DNA from: Alkalicoccobacillus plakortidis
GTDB taxonomy: Bacteria > Bacillota > Bacilli > Bacillales > Bacillaceae_D
Length of the DNA stretch: 64,000 nucleotides
Assembly: GCF_023703085.1 (NCBI RefSeq)
Contig: NZ_JAMQJY010000001.1
Location: 620,001 to 684,000, forward strand
Reading direction: 5' to 3'
A program made the position numbers and the translations under genes. The notes beneath the pieces were generated by a model, which saw nothing but the letters and a program-made list of their open reading frames with translations, did not search any database and was not told the DNA's origin. This document shows positions 56,930-64,000 of the stretch, one piece after another (position 1 is the stretch's first letter; each line of letters opens with the position of its first letter).

Positions 56930-57923
56930 TCTCTGACCCCCTACTTTTGTCCGTTGGCTTAGGAAACTGTGTACGTGTTTCAGCCAATAAATCGGACACT
57001 GTTCCAATTTCATACCCTTTTTCTTTTAATCCAATAATTAATTGCTCTAAACCTCTTGCTGAAGAATCAGTTGGATGCATTAAAATGGTTGCTCCTGGGT
57101 GTACTTTACTCAAAACGCGTTGAACCATTTCCTGTGGTTGTGGCTTGCGCCAATCAATGGTGTCAACTGACCATAAAATAGTATGCATGTTCTGATTCGC
57201 TGCCTCTTCTACTACTGTGTCTGTAAAGCTGCCACTTGGCGGAGCAAACCACTTTGGTGTAACACCTAGTGTTGCGTCAATGACATCATTTGTTCGTTTT
57301 AGTTGATCTATAATTTCAGTCCGCGTTAATTTCTGCATATCAGGGTGGGTATAAGCGTGACTTCCAATTTCATGACTTTCCTCAAAGATCATTTGAGCAA
57401 CATTGGGATTGTCATGTACCCAAGACCCATCTAAAAAAAATGTCGATTGAACATCGTGACGTTTCATTGTTTTTAATAGCTCTGGGATGTATTCATTGCC
57501 CCAAGCAACATTAACAAGTAAGCTGACCATCTGCTTTTGTTCATTTCCGCGGAAAATAGGAGAAGGAGGGAGGTCTTCTAGGTGAACACGTGGCTCCACT
57601 TCTTTAAAGACGAGTTTTTTTTCATCAAATACCCCAAGCTCCTTCATCTTATCATACGATTTTCGAACGTCAACCTGTATCCCATTATAGCCAGGAATCG
57701 CTTTCCATACCCTATCAACCTTCGCATCTGATGGGGGAATTGAAAACGTTTTAGCTTCTTCTGAAATTTTTTGATATAAGGCGTCTTCTTTTGTGGAGAC
57801 TGCCTCTGTTTGTGTGAACCGTATCGCATCAACATAAGAAAGTGTAAATGGATTTTGTAGCGCTCCGGCTGTCAATAGAATCAAAGTTAGGACTAAACAA
57901 ACATGAATTACCGCCCTTTTCAT
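56913..57923 (-). CDS. ylxY: YlxY, polysaccharide-deacetylase-fold protein
   Basis: 336 aa with an N-terminal signal or anchor helix (VCLVLTLILLTAGAL). The NodB-like domain is at residues 135-320. The zinc histidines are present (EIGSHAYTHPDM), and later motifs (APPSGSFTD, TILWSVDTIDW, ATILMHPT) are recognisable. Motif 1, normally TFDDG, reads VNVAWGNEY, so the usual catalytic and metal aspartates are missing. It may be non-catalytic or use a different chemistry. Placed between pnp and mlpA as in B. subtilis. Confidence 0.9.
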   Translation of the reverse strand: MKRAVIHVCLVLTLILLTAGALQNPFTLSYVDAIRFTQTEAVSTKEDALYQKISEEAKTFSIPPSDAKVDRVWKAIPGYNGIQVDVRKSYDKMKELGVFDEKKLVFKEVEPRVHLEDLPPSPIFRGNEQKQMVSLLVNVAWGNEYIPELLKTMKRHDVQSTFFLDGSWVHDNPNVAQMIFEESHEIGSHAYTHPDMQKLTRTEIIDQLKRTNDVIDATLGVTPKWFAPPSGSFTDTVVEEAANQNMHTILWSVDTIDWRKPQPQEMVQRVLSKVHPGATILMHPTDSSARGLEQLIIGLKEKGYEIGTVSDLLAETRTQFPKPTDKSRGSEIDTEN

Positions 57924-57975
57924 AACAAAACCCCCTCTTCACCGAATCTATGCAAGAGGGGGACAAGGTAGAACA

Positions 57976-58005
57976 TAAAAAAGACTGGTTCATAGCCAGT
58001 CCTTC
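57976..58005 (-). terminator. pnp terminator
   Basis: GGACTGGC and ACCAGTC form a stem on the minus strand followed by TTTTTTATG. Confidence 0.85.
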
Positions 58006-58020
58006 TAAATGGTTTGTATA

Positions 58021-60135
58021 TTATTGTTTGGCTTCTGCTTGTCTTTCTTTATCTTCTTTTAAGATGACTTTACGAGAAAGATTCACTCGACCTTGGTTAT
58101 CAATTTCTGTTACACGCACCATGATTTCATCACCGATTTTGACAACATCTTCAACTTTGCCAACACGTTCTTCAGCTAGCTGAGAAATGTGAACTAAGCC
58201 GTCTTTACCTTTAAACAATTCAACAAAGGCACCAAACTTTTCAATTCGTTTGACTTTACCAAGATAGGTTTCGCCAAGCTGTACTTCTCTAACGATGTCT
58301 TCAATAATTTTGCGGGCTTTTTCATTCATTGGTTTTTCAGTTGATGAGATATAAACTGTACCATCTTGTTCGATGTCAATTTTGACACCCGTTTCTTCGA
58401 TGATTTGGTTAATAATCTTACCACTTGGTCCAATAACATCACGAATCTTATCTGGATTGATTTTCATCGTCATAATCTTCGGAGCAAAGTCTGAAAGATC
58501 ACTACGGTGTTCACTGATTGCCGTCAACATATTATCTAAGATGATCATTCGTCCACGTTTTGCTTGAGCAAGCGCTTCTTCAAGAATCGTACGATCAATA
58601 CCTAAGATCTTAATATCCATCTGCAATGCAGTAATTCCGTCTTTTGTTCCTGCTACTTTAAAGTCCATGTCTCCAAGAGCATCTTCCATACCTTGAATAT
58701 CTGTTAACACACTGACATGCTCTTCATGTTTCACTAGTCCCATTGCAATACCAGCAACTGGTGCTTTAATTGGAACTCCAACATCCATCATAGCTAGTGT
58801 GCTCGCACAAATACTCGCTTGAGACGTTGAACCGTTTGATTCAAGTACTTCAGAAACTAAACGAATGGTGTATGGGAATGATTCTTCGGATGGGATAACG
58901 GCTTCAAGAGCTCGCTCACCTAATGCTCCATGTCCAATTTCACGACGGCCAGGTGCACGAATAGGGCCTGTTTCCCCTACACTAAATTGAGGGAAGTTAT
59001 AGTGATGCATAAAACGTTTTGATTCTTCAAGGCCTAGACCGTCAAGAATTTGAACGTCTCCAAGTGCTCCAAGTGTACAAATACTTAATGCTTGTGTTTG
59101 TCCACGAGTAAACAACCCAGATCCGTGTGTTCTAGTTAAGTAGTTAACTTGAGACGACAGTGGACGGATCTCATCAATAGCTCGTCCATCAGGACGGACT
59201 TTTTCTACCGTAATTAGTCGACGTACTTCTTCTTTTACGAATTTCTGTAAAATTTCTTTTACTGCTGAGACAGCAACGGTTTCATCCTCTTCGAAAGGTT
59301 CTACCGTCTTTTTAATAACAGCATCAATTGCTTCCTGACGAGCATGTTTTTCTTGAACCTGAACCGCTTGCTTTAATTCAGCTTCAGCAAGTTCACGAAT
59401 CTTTGCCTCAAGATCAGCATCCGTTGTTTTTAAAACAACTTCTTTTTTCTCTTTACCAACTTGAGCAATAATCTCTTCTTGGAAGGCAATTAAACGCTTA
59501 ATTTCATCATGACCAAACATAATCGCTTCAAGCATAAGTTCTTCCGATAGCTCTTGTGCTCCAGCCTCTACCATGTTGATTGCCTCTTTTGTACCAGCAA
59601 CTACAAGATTCAGATCACTCGATGCCAATTGATCAGTAGAAGGGTTAATCACTAGCTCACCTTCAATACGGCCAACAGTCACACCAGCAATTGGTCCTGC
59701 AAACGGGATATCAGAAATCGATAGTGCCATTGAAGAGCCAATCATCGCAGCCATTTCAGAAGAAGCATTAAGATCTGAACTCATAACAATACTGATTACT
59801 TGAACCTCGTTACGAAAACCATCTGGAAATAACGGTCTAATTGGACGGTCAATTAAACGACTCGTTAAGATAGCACGCTCACTTGGACGTCCTTCTCTTT
59901 TAATAAATCCACCAGGGATTTTTCCAGCTGCATATAGGCGTTCTTCATAGTTCACTGTAAGTGGAAAGAAAGGAAGATCCTTTGGTTCCTTAGAAGCTGT
60001 TGCAGTTGATAGTACGGCAGTGTCTCCATAACGGACAAGTACTGCACCGTTTGCTTGTTTAGCAAGCTGACCTGTTTCAATTGTCAGTGTGCGTCCAGCC
60101 CATTCCATAGAAAATTCTTGTTTACCTTGTTCCAT
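58021..60135 (-). CDS. pnp: Polynucleotide phosphorylase
   Basis: 704 aa 3'-5' exoribonuclease and degradosome partner. Two RNase PH-like domains ([38 protein letters not shown]) flank a helical domain. A KH domain ([18 protein letters not shown]) and an S1 domain ([20 protein letters not shown]) end the protein. It lies next to rpsO, the universal neighbour. A tail rich in Lys, Glu and Gln follows S1. Confidence 0.98.
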   Translation of the reverse strand: MEQGKQEFSMEWAGRTLTIETGQLAKQANGAVLVRYGDTAVLSTATASKEPKDLPFFPLTVNYEERLYAAGKIPGGFIKREGRPSERAILTSRLIDRPIRPLFPDGFRNEVQVISIVMSSDLNASSEMAAMIGSSMALSISDIPFAGPIAGVTVGRIEGELVINPSTDQLASSDLNLVVAGTKEAINMVEAGAQELSEELMLEAIMFGHDEIKRLIAFQEEIIAQVGKEKKEVVLKTTDADLEAKIRELAEAELKQAVQVQEKHARQEAIDAVIKKTVEPFEEDETVAVSAVKEILQKFVKEEVRRLITVEKVRPDGRAIDEIRPLSSQVNYLTRTHGSGLFTRGQTQALSICTLGALGDVQILDGLGLEESKRFMHHYNFPQFSVGETGPIRAPGRREIGHGALGERALEAVIPSEESFPYTIRLVSEVLESNGSTSQASICASTLAMMDVGVPIKAPVAGIAMGLVKHEEHVSVLTDIQGMEDALGDMDFKVAGTKDGITALQMDIKILGIDRTILEEALAQAKRGRMIILDNMLTAISEHRSDLSDFAPKIMTMKINPDKIRDVIGPSGKIINQIIEETGVKIDIEQDGTVYISSTEKPMNEKARKIIEDIVREVQLGETYLGKVKRIEKFGAFVELFKGKDGLVHISQLAEERVGKVEDVVKIGDEIMVRVTEIDNQGRVNLSRKVILKEDKERQAEAKQ

Positions 60136-60240
60136 TTGCGCGTACTCCTCTCTTGCACAGATTAATCATATTCATCTTAGTATGACCAAGCATTCTAGAC
60201 GAGCATAATTGTGTTATTTACTACATGTTATCAAACCAAG

Positions 60241-60268
60241 AAAAAAGCGGGAACAAGTCCCCGCTTTT
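60241..60268 (-). terminator. rpsO terminator
   Basis: AAAAGCGGGG and CCCGCTTTTTT pair around ACTTGTT, followed by a T run, between rpsO and pnp. Confidence 0.92.
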
Positions 60269-60275
60269 GTCGTGT

Positions 60276-60545
60276 TTATCGGCGTAAGCCAAGCTTGTCA
60301 ACTAGATCACGGTAGCGCGCTACGTCTTTATCACGTAAGTACGTTAATAAGTTACGACGCGAACCAACCATTTTCAAAAGACCACGTCTTGAGTGATGAT
60401 CCTTTTTATGAGTACGTAAATGCTCATTTAGTGTGTTGATTTGCTCTGTAAGGATAGCTACTTGAACCTCTGGAGAACCAGTGTCAGTATCATGCGTTTT
60501 AAATGTAGCAATTAGCTCATTTTTACGCTCTTGTGTTAATGCCAT
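60276..60545 (-). CDS. rpsO: Ribosomal protein S15 (uS15)
   Basis: 89 aa, standard length. It starts [20 protein letters not shown] and has the rRNA-binding [22 protein letters not shown] 60545 has an AAGGAGGTGA site; a long upstream in-frame extension is rejected. S15 binds 16S rRNA and organises the 30S platform. Confidence 0.99.
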   Translation of the reverse strand: MALTQERKNELIATFKTHDTDTGSPEVQVAILTEQINTLNEHLRTHKKDHHSRRGLLKMVGSRRNLLTYLRDKDVARYRDLVDKLGLRR

Positions 60546-60685
60546 CCTGTTCACCTCCTTTAAATTGTATCCAGATTCCGAGCAGACGTTGGTGAAGCGC
60601 CGTGCCAAGAAACGGTTGTGTACAATAAGTACATGAATTACTATACCTTGCTTTTCCATAGATTGCAAGGGCAAACCGATGAGAA

Positions 60686-61636
60686 CTAAAGATTGTTTTC
60701 GCGAGCGACAGCTTCCGTTTGTTGCTTATCTAAAGCAAGCTGCGCCTTTAGCTCTTCAATGCCATTAAAGCGCTTTTCATCTCTAATTCGAGTAAACCAG
60801 GAGATTTTTACTGTTTCCCCGTAAATCTGTTCATCGAAATCAAGTAAATGTACTTCAATGGACGGAAGATCTTTACGCTGCTCATGAAAGGTCGGTTTAA
60901 ATCCAACATTACACATTCCGACATACTCTGTATCATGAACTGTTACCTTCACCACATAAACTCCTGTCTTTGGGATCAAGTAACGTTGGTTAAGCTTAAC
61001 ATTAGCTGTCGGATAGCCAATTGTACGTCCTCGCTTTTCACCATCTTCAACAGTTCCTTCTACTACATAGTGTTCACCTAAAAGATCCTTTATCTCTGCA
61101 ACTTTTCCTTCTTGCAAAAGCATACGTAATGCAGTTGAACTCACTTTTATCCCTTCTCTTTCCACCTTAGATACGGCTGTCGAACTGAATAAACCTCTAG
61201 AATGAAGTGGCATGGTGTCCATTGTTCCCTTGCCTTTTTTACCATAGGTAAAGTCAAATCCAGCAACCACGTGCCTAGCACTCAAAGCAATTAAGTATTG
61301 ATCTACAAATTCCTGAGGTATTAAATTGGCTAAAGATTGATTAAATTCTACCACATACGTACGATCAACACCTAGTTCAGCGATTCTCTCTAGTTTATCC
61401 GGTAGCGGCGTTAGAAAATGCATCGGCTGACTAAGCTGTTGCAGCACCTCTTTAGGGTGGGGATGGAACGTCATCACTGCACTAATCAGATTATTTTTTT
61501 TCGCATATTCAACGGCTTGATTAATGACATGCTGATGTCCTTTATGCACTCCATCAAAGTAACCAAGAGCAAAAACAGTTGGTTCGGAAAAAAGTTGCGA
61601 CTGATCAATTGGATGGCTAAGATATATCGTTTGCAT
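60686..61636 (-). CDS. ribF: Bifunctional riboflavin kinase/FAD synthetase
   Basis: 316 aa. The N-terminal adenylyltransferase has [14 protein letters not shown] and the C-terminal flavokinase [13 protein letters not shown]. Makes FMN and FAD. ATG 61636 shares its first base with the last base of the truB stop (TGATG), so translation is coupled. Conserved truB-ribF-rpsO order. Confidence 0.97.
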   Translation of the reverse strand: MQTIYLSHPIDQSQLFSEPTVFALGYFDGVHKGHQHVINQAVEYAKKNNLISAVMTFHPHPKEVLQQLSQPMHFLTPLPDKLERIAELGVDRTYVVEFNQSLANLIPQEFVDQYLIALSARHVVAGFDFTYGKKGKGTMDTMPLHSRGLFSSTAVSKVEREGIKVSSTALRMLLQEGKVAEIKDLLGEHYVVEGTVEDGEKRGRTIGYPTANVKLNQRYLIPKTGVYVVKVTVHDTEYVGMCNVGFKPTFHEQRKDLPSIEVHLLDFDEQIYGETVKISWFTRIRDEKRFNGIEELKAQLALDKQQTEAVARENNL

Positions 61637-62571
61637 CAATCCTTTTCCTTTCTAGCTACTTGCTCTGGAGCTTGAAACAAGATTTTTTCTGGTTTCATTT
61701 TATTTGGTTTTTCTGGATGTGGTTTATAAATGGCAAGCAACTCGTTGTTTATGGAATATACAACAACTCGATCACTTGTACCAAGTTCTTCACATGATAA
61801 CACAGCACCATTGCGAATTCGCGCCTCAACATCAGATGGAACCTGAATCGTTTTCCATCCTGTTAACGCACGTTCAAATGGTAATAGTTGATCCATTCGT
61901 TTTTCAAGTTCCATCTGTTCGAGTTGTTCAAGCGTTACACAATCAGCTAATGTAAACGGTCCAGATGCGGTCCGTTTTAGCTTAGACATATGTGCTGGAT
62001 AACCAAGAGCTTCTCCAATCGCAACGGCTAATGTACGGATATACGTACCTTTGCTACATGTAACGGCAAAACGAATTGAATATGTATCGTGGCTATTTTT
62101 TTCTAATTGTATCAACTCAATTGAGTGGATGGTAATTTGTCTTTTTGGTCGCTCTACCTCTTGATTTGCTCGTGCATACTCATATAATCGCTTTCCGTTA
62201 ACTTTTACGGCTGAATACATCGGTGGAACTTGTATTTGTTCACCTAAAAAAGAGTTGAGTACAGCTTTTATTTCTGCTTCGGTCCATGTTTGATCGACAA
62301 TTTTTTGTTCAACGATTTCTCCATCTGCATCTTCGGTAGTCGTTGTATAACCAAGTGTTAATTCAGCCTCATACGTTTTCCCAAAGTCAGACATATACTC
62401 AGCTACTTTAGTTGCTCTTCCAATACAAATTGGCAGAACCCCCGTTACACTGGGATCTAACGTTCCAGTATGACCTACTTTTTTTGTCTGATAAAGTTTA
62501 CGAATGCGATAGACACAATCATGTGACGTCATGCCTGCCGGTTTGATAAGTGGTAGTATTCCTGTTGGCAT
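61636..62571 (-). CDS. truB: tRNA pseudouridine-55 synthase
   Basis: 311 aa. The catalytic aspartate is in HTGTLDPSVTGVLPI near residue 40; GILPLIKPAGMTSHD starts the protein. The C-terminal PUA-like part spans about 235-311. Downstream of rbfA. Confidence 0.97.
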   Translation of the reverse strand: MPTGILPLIKPAGMTSHDCVYRIRKLYQTKKVGHTGTLDPSVTGVLPICIGRATKVAEYMSDFGKTYEAELTLGYTTTTEDADGEIVEQKIVDQTWTEAEIKAVLNSFLGEQIQVPPMYSAVKVNGKRLYEYARANQEVERPKRQITIHSIELIQLEKNSHDTYSIRFAVTCSKGTYIRTLAVAIGEALGYPAHMSKLKRTASGPFTLADCVTLEQLEQMELEKRMDQLLPFERALTGWKTIQVPSDVEARIRNGAVLSCEELGTSDRVVVYSINNELLAIYKPHPEKPNKMKPEKILFQAPEQVARKEKD

Positions 62572-62603
62572 CAGTTGCGCTCCTCTCCAAACAACATTGA
62601 GTG

Positions 62604-62642
62604 CAAAAAAAGGATAGGAAGCACTATGCTCCGCTATCCTTC
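62604..62642 (-). terminator. Terminator between rbfA and truB
   Basis: AAGGATAG and CTATCCTT pair around 17 nt and are followed by TTTTTTT on the minus strand. It may partly separate truB from the infB operon. Confidence 0.85.
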
Positions 62643-62645
62643 CAA

Positions 62646-63002
62646 TTAGTTAGAATCATTGTTTCGATTAAGATCTGATAGCAGCGTCTCAATACGATTG
62701 CCATATTCAATGGACTGATCAATTTCGAATTCTAATTCAGGTGTTTTACGCAAGCGGATTCGTTTTCCTACCTCTGAACGTAAAAACCCTTTTGCTTTGT
62801 TTAAGCCTTTTAAGCTGGCTTCTTTCTCTTCTTCACTACCAAGAACTGTAATGAACACTTTTGCTTGTTGAAGATCTCCAGTGACATCGACTCCCGTAAC
62901 GGTTACAAATTTCACACGAGGATCTTTTAATCCGCGAAGCATAATGTCACTAAGTTCTTTTTTCATTTGTTCTGCAACTTTGTTTGCACGAACTTTACTC
63001 AT
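62646..63002 (-). CDS. rbfA: 30S ribosome-binding factor A
   Basis: 118 aa KH-fold protein needed for late 30S maturation and cold adaptation. It starts [20 protein letters not shown] and contains [20 protein letters not shown], as in the family. Between ylxP and truB. Confidence 0.97.
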   Translation of the reverse strand: MSKVRANKVAEQMKKELSDIMLRGLKDPRVKFVTVTGVDVTGDLQQAKVFITVLGSEEEKEASLKGLNKAKGFLRSEVGKRIRLRKTPELEFEIDQSIEYGNRIETLLSDLNRNNDSN

Positions 63003-63022
63003 ATTGTCACCTCATTGTTCGG

Positions 63023-63304
63023 CTAAAGCCATTCAAATTGTGTCAGCGTCCGTTCTGAGTCAGGATCCGCATCGATTAGAGCCAATGCTTTTTGTAGCTC
63101 TTGCTCACATCGTTTCTTAGTGGTAGACACAGCAACAATGCTAAGCTCCGAGCGCTGCCACAAATCATGATGGTCCGTTTCTGAAACGGAGAGATTATAT
63201 CGCTGCCCTAAGCGAGTCAGCAAACTTTTTATGACTGCTCGCTTTGCTTTTAATGACCCTGCCTCATAAATAAACAGCTCACAACGGACAGCACCTATAA
63301 TCAT
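63023..63304 (-). CDS. ylxP: YlxP (DUF503)
   Basis: 93 aa, [20 protein letters not shown] is typical of the DUF503 family, which lies between infB and rbfA in most Firmicutes. Function unknown; a ribosome or translation link is inferred from context. ATG overlaps the infB stop in ATGA. Confidence 0.93.
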   Translation of the reverse strand: MIIGAVRCELFIYEAGSLKAKRAVIKSLLTRLGQRYNLSVSETDHHDLWQRSELSIVAVSTTKKRCEQELQKALALIDADPDSERTLTQFEWL

Positions 63305-64000
63305 TTACGGACGATTTCTTCCATAACATACGCTTCAATTAGGTCGCCTTCTTTGATGTCGTTAAAGTTTTCTAGCGTAATACCACACTCATATCCCGCA
63401 GCTACTTCTTTTACATCATCTTTAAAACGTTTCAGCGCATTGATAGCACCTTCGTAAATCACAATGCCATCACGGATTAAGCGAACCGTTGAATTACGTG
63501 AAATTTTTCCGTCTGTTACATAAGAACCAGCAATCATACCAATTTTAGATACTTTAAAGGTAGTACGGATTTCTACTTGACCAATGATTTTTTCTTCATA
63601 CTCTGGGTCAAGCATACCTTTCATTGCTAATTCAATTTCATCGATTGCATTATAAATGACACGATGTAGTCGAATATCTACTTTTTCAACTTCAGCTGTA
63701 CGCTTAGCATTTACATCTGGGCGAACATTAAAACCAATCACAATTGCATTAGATGCAGAAGCTAAAATAATATCCGATTCAGCAATCGCTCCAACACCAG
63801 TGTGAATAATATTAACCTTGACACCTTCAACCTCTATTTTTTCAAGTGAACCTCGCATTGCCTCAACTGAACCTTGAACATCACCTTTAATAATGATGTT
63901 AATATCTTTCACTTCACCTTGTTGGATTTGATTAAACAAATCATCTAAAGAAACACGTGAAGTTTCAGTACGGTTCTCGTCACGATGACGAGCATTTCTA
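63301..64000 (-). CDS. infB: Translation initiation factor IF-2, C-terminal part (5' end beyond window)
   Basis: Partial: 232 codons plus stop remain, and the frame is open to the window edge. The visible part begins [20 protein letters not shown] and continues with [21 protein letters not shown] (start of the domain-3 region), [10 protein letters not shown], and the C-terminal beta-barrel that binds fMet-tRNA ([38 protein letters not shown]). The GTPase domain lies outside the window. Confidence 0.98.
   Translation of the reverse strand, partial: RNARHRDENRTETSRVSLDDLFNQIQQGEVKDINIIIKGDVQGSVEAMRGSLEKIEVEGVKVNIIHTGVGAIAESDIILASASNAIVIGFNVRPDVNAKRTAEVEKVDIRLHRVIYNAIDEIELAMKGMLDPEYEEKIIGQVEIRTTFKVSKIGMIAGSYVTDGKISRNSTVRLIRDGIVIYEGAINALKRFKDDVKEVAAGYECGITLENFNDIKEGDLIEAYVMEEIVRK

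Noticed and set aside
63939..63939. TTG at 63939 as the start of a short infB-like gene
   Set aside because: The frame stays open upstream to the window edge with IF-2-like sequence, so the gene is simply cut by the window.

Overview
The window is a stretch of a Bacillaceae chromosome: a spore-forming, low-to-moderate GC Firmicute. The evidence is near-complete synteny with the Bacillus subtilis infB-to-glnA region, read here on the minus strand. It includes sporulation genes (spoVK, cotE, spoVS, spoIIIE, dpaAB, ymxH, mlpA) and housekeeping genes (rpsO, pnp, recA, mutSL, miaAB, hfq). Some neighbours differ from B. subtilis and suggest an environmental, perhaps alkaliphilic lineage, but that is inference only. 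No rRNA, tRNA, CRISPR array, prophage or intact insertion sequence was seen.

Layout. (1) 0-5 kb: an alpha-galactoside utilisation locus on the minus strand (GH4 alpha-galactosidase, lipoprotein binding protein, two permeases). A divergent AraC-type regulator and a perfect catabolite-repression (cre) site lie at its promoter side. (2) 6-10 kb: a small accessory region with a PhzF-like gene, an acetyltransferase, a YtvA-like LOV-STAS blue-light sensor, three small membrane proteins and striking tandem repeats. (3) 10-24 kb: glnA, ynbB, hflX, spoVK, a divergent degenerate tyrosine recombinase, hfq, miaA, a methyltransferase, mutL, mutS, cotE. (4) 24-34 kb: ymcA, miaB, spoVS, ymdB, rny, then a four-gene Mre11/Rad50-like operon with a split ATPase, then recA with its SOS box. 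(5) 34-48 kb: a DEAD-box helicase coupled to cinA, pgsA, ymfM (rodZ-like), ymfK, ymfJ, ymfI, ymfH, ymfF, ymfC, spoIIIE, ylzJ, tepA. (6) 48-64 kb: rnjB, dapA, dapG, asd, dpaB, dpaA, ymxH, mlpA, ylxY, pnp, rpsO, ribF, truB, rbfA, ylxP and the 3' part of infB.

How the genes work together. asd-dapG-dapA make the dihydrodipicolinate precursor that DpaAB turn into dipicolinate for the spore. MutSL, RecA and the Mre11/Rad50-like set form a DNA-repair neighbourhood. RNase Y, RNase J2, PNPase, Hfq and the DEAD-box protein form an RNA-metabolism set. InfB, RbfA, TruB and RpsO serve translation.

Two points deserve attention. First, at least six genes that should be intact (araC-type regulator, phzF-like, rny, ymfI, ymfF, dpaA) carry single-base frame breaks. 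Four of these breaks are repaired by removing one base from a GCTTGG hexamer. This looks like sequence error or very recent mutation, and it affects annotation. Second, three intergenic tandem arrays share a 20/21-bp or 41-bp period.
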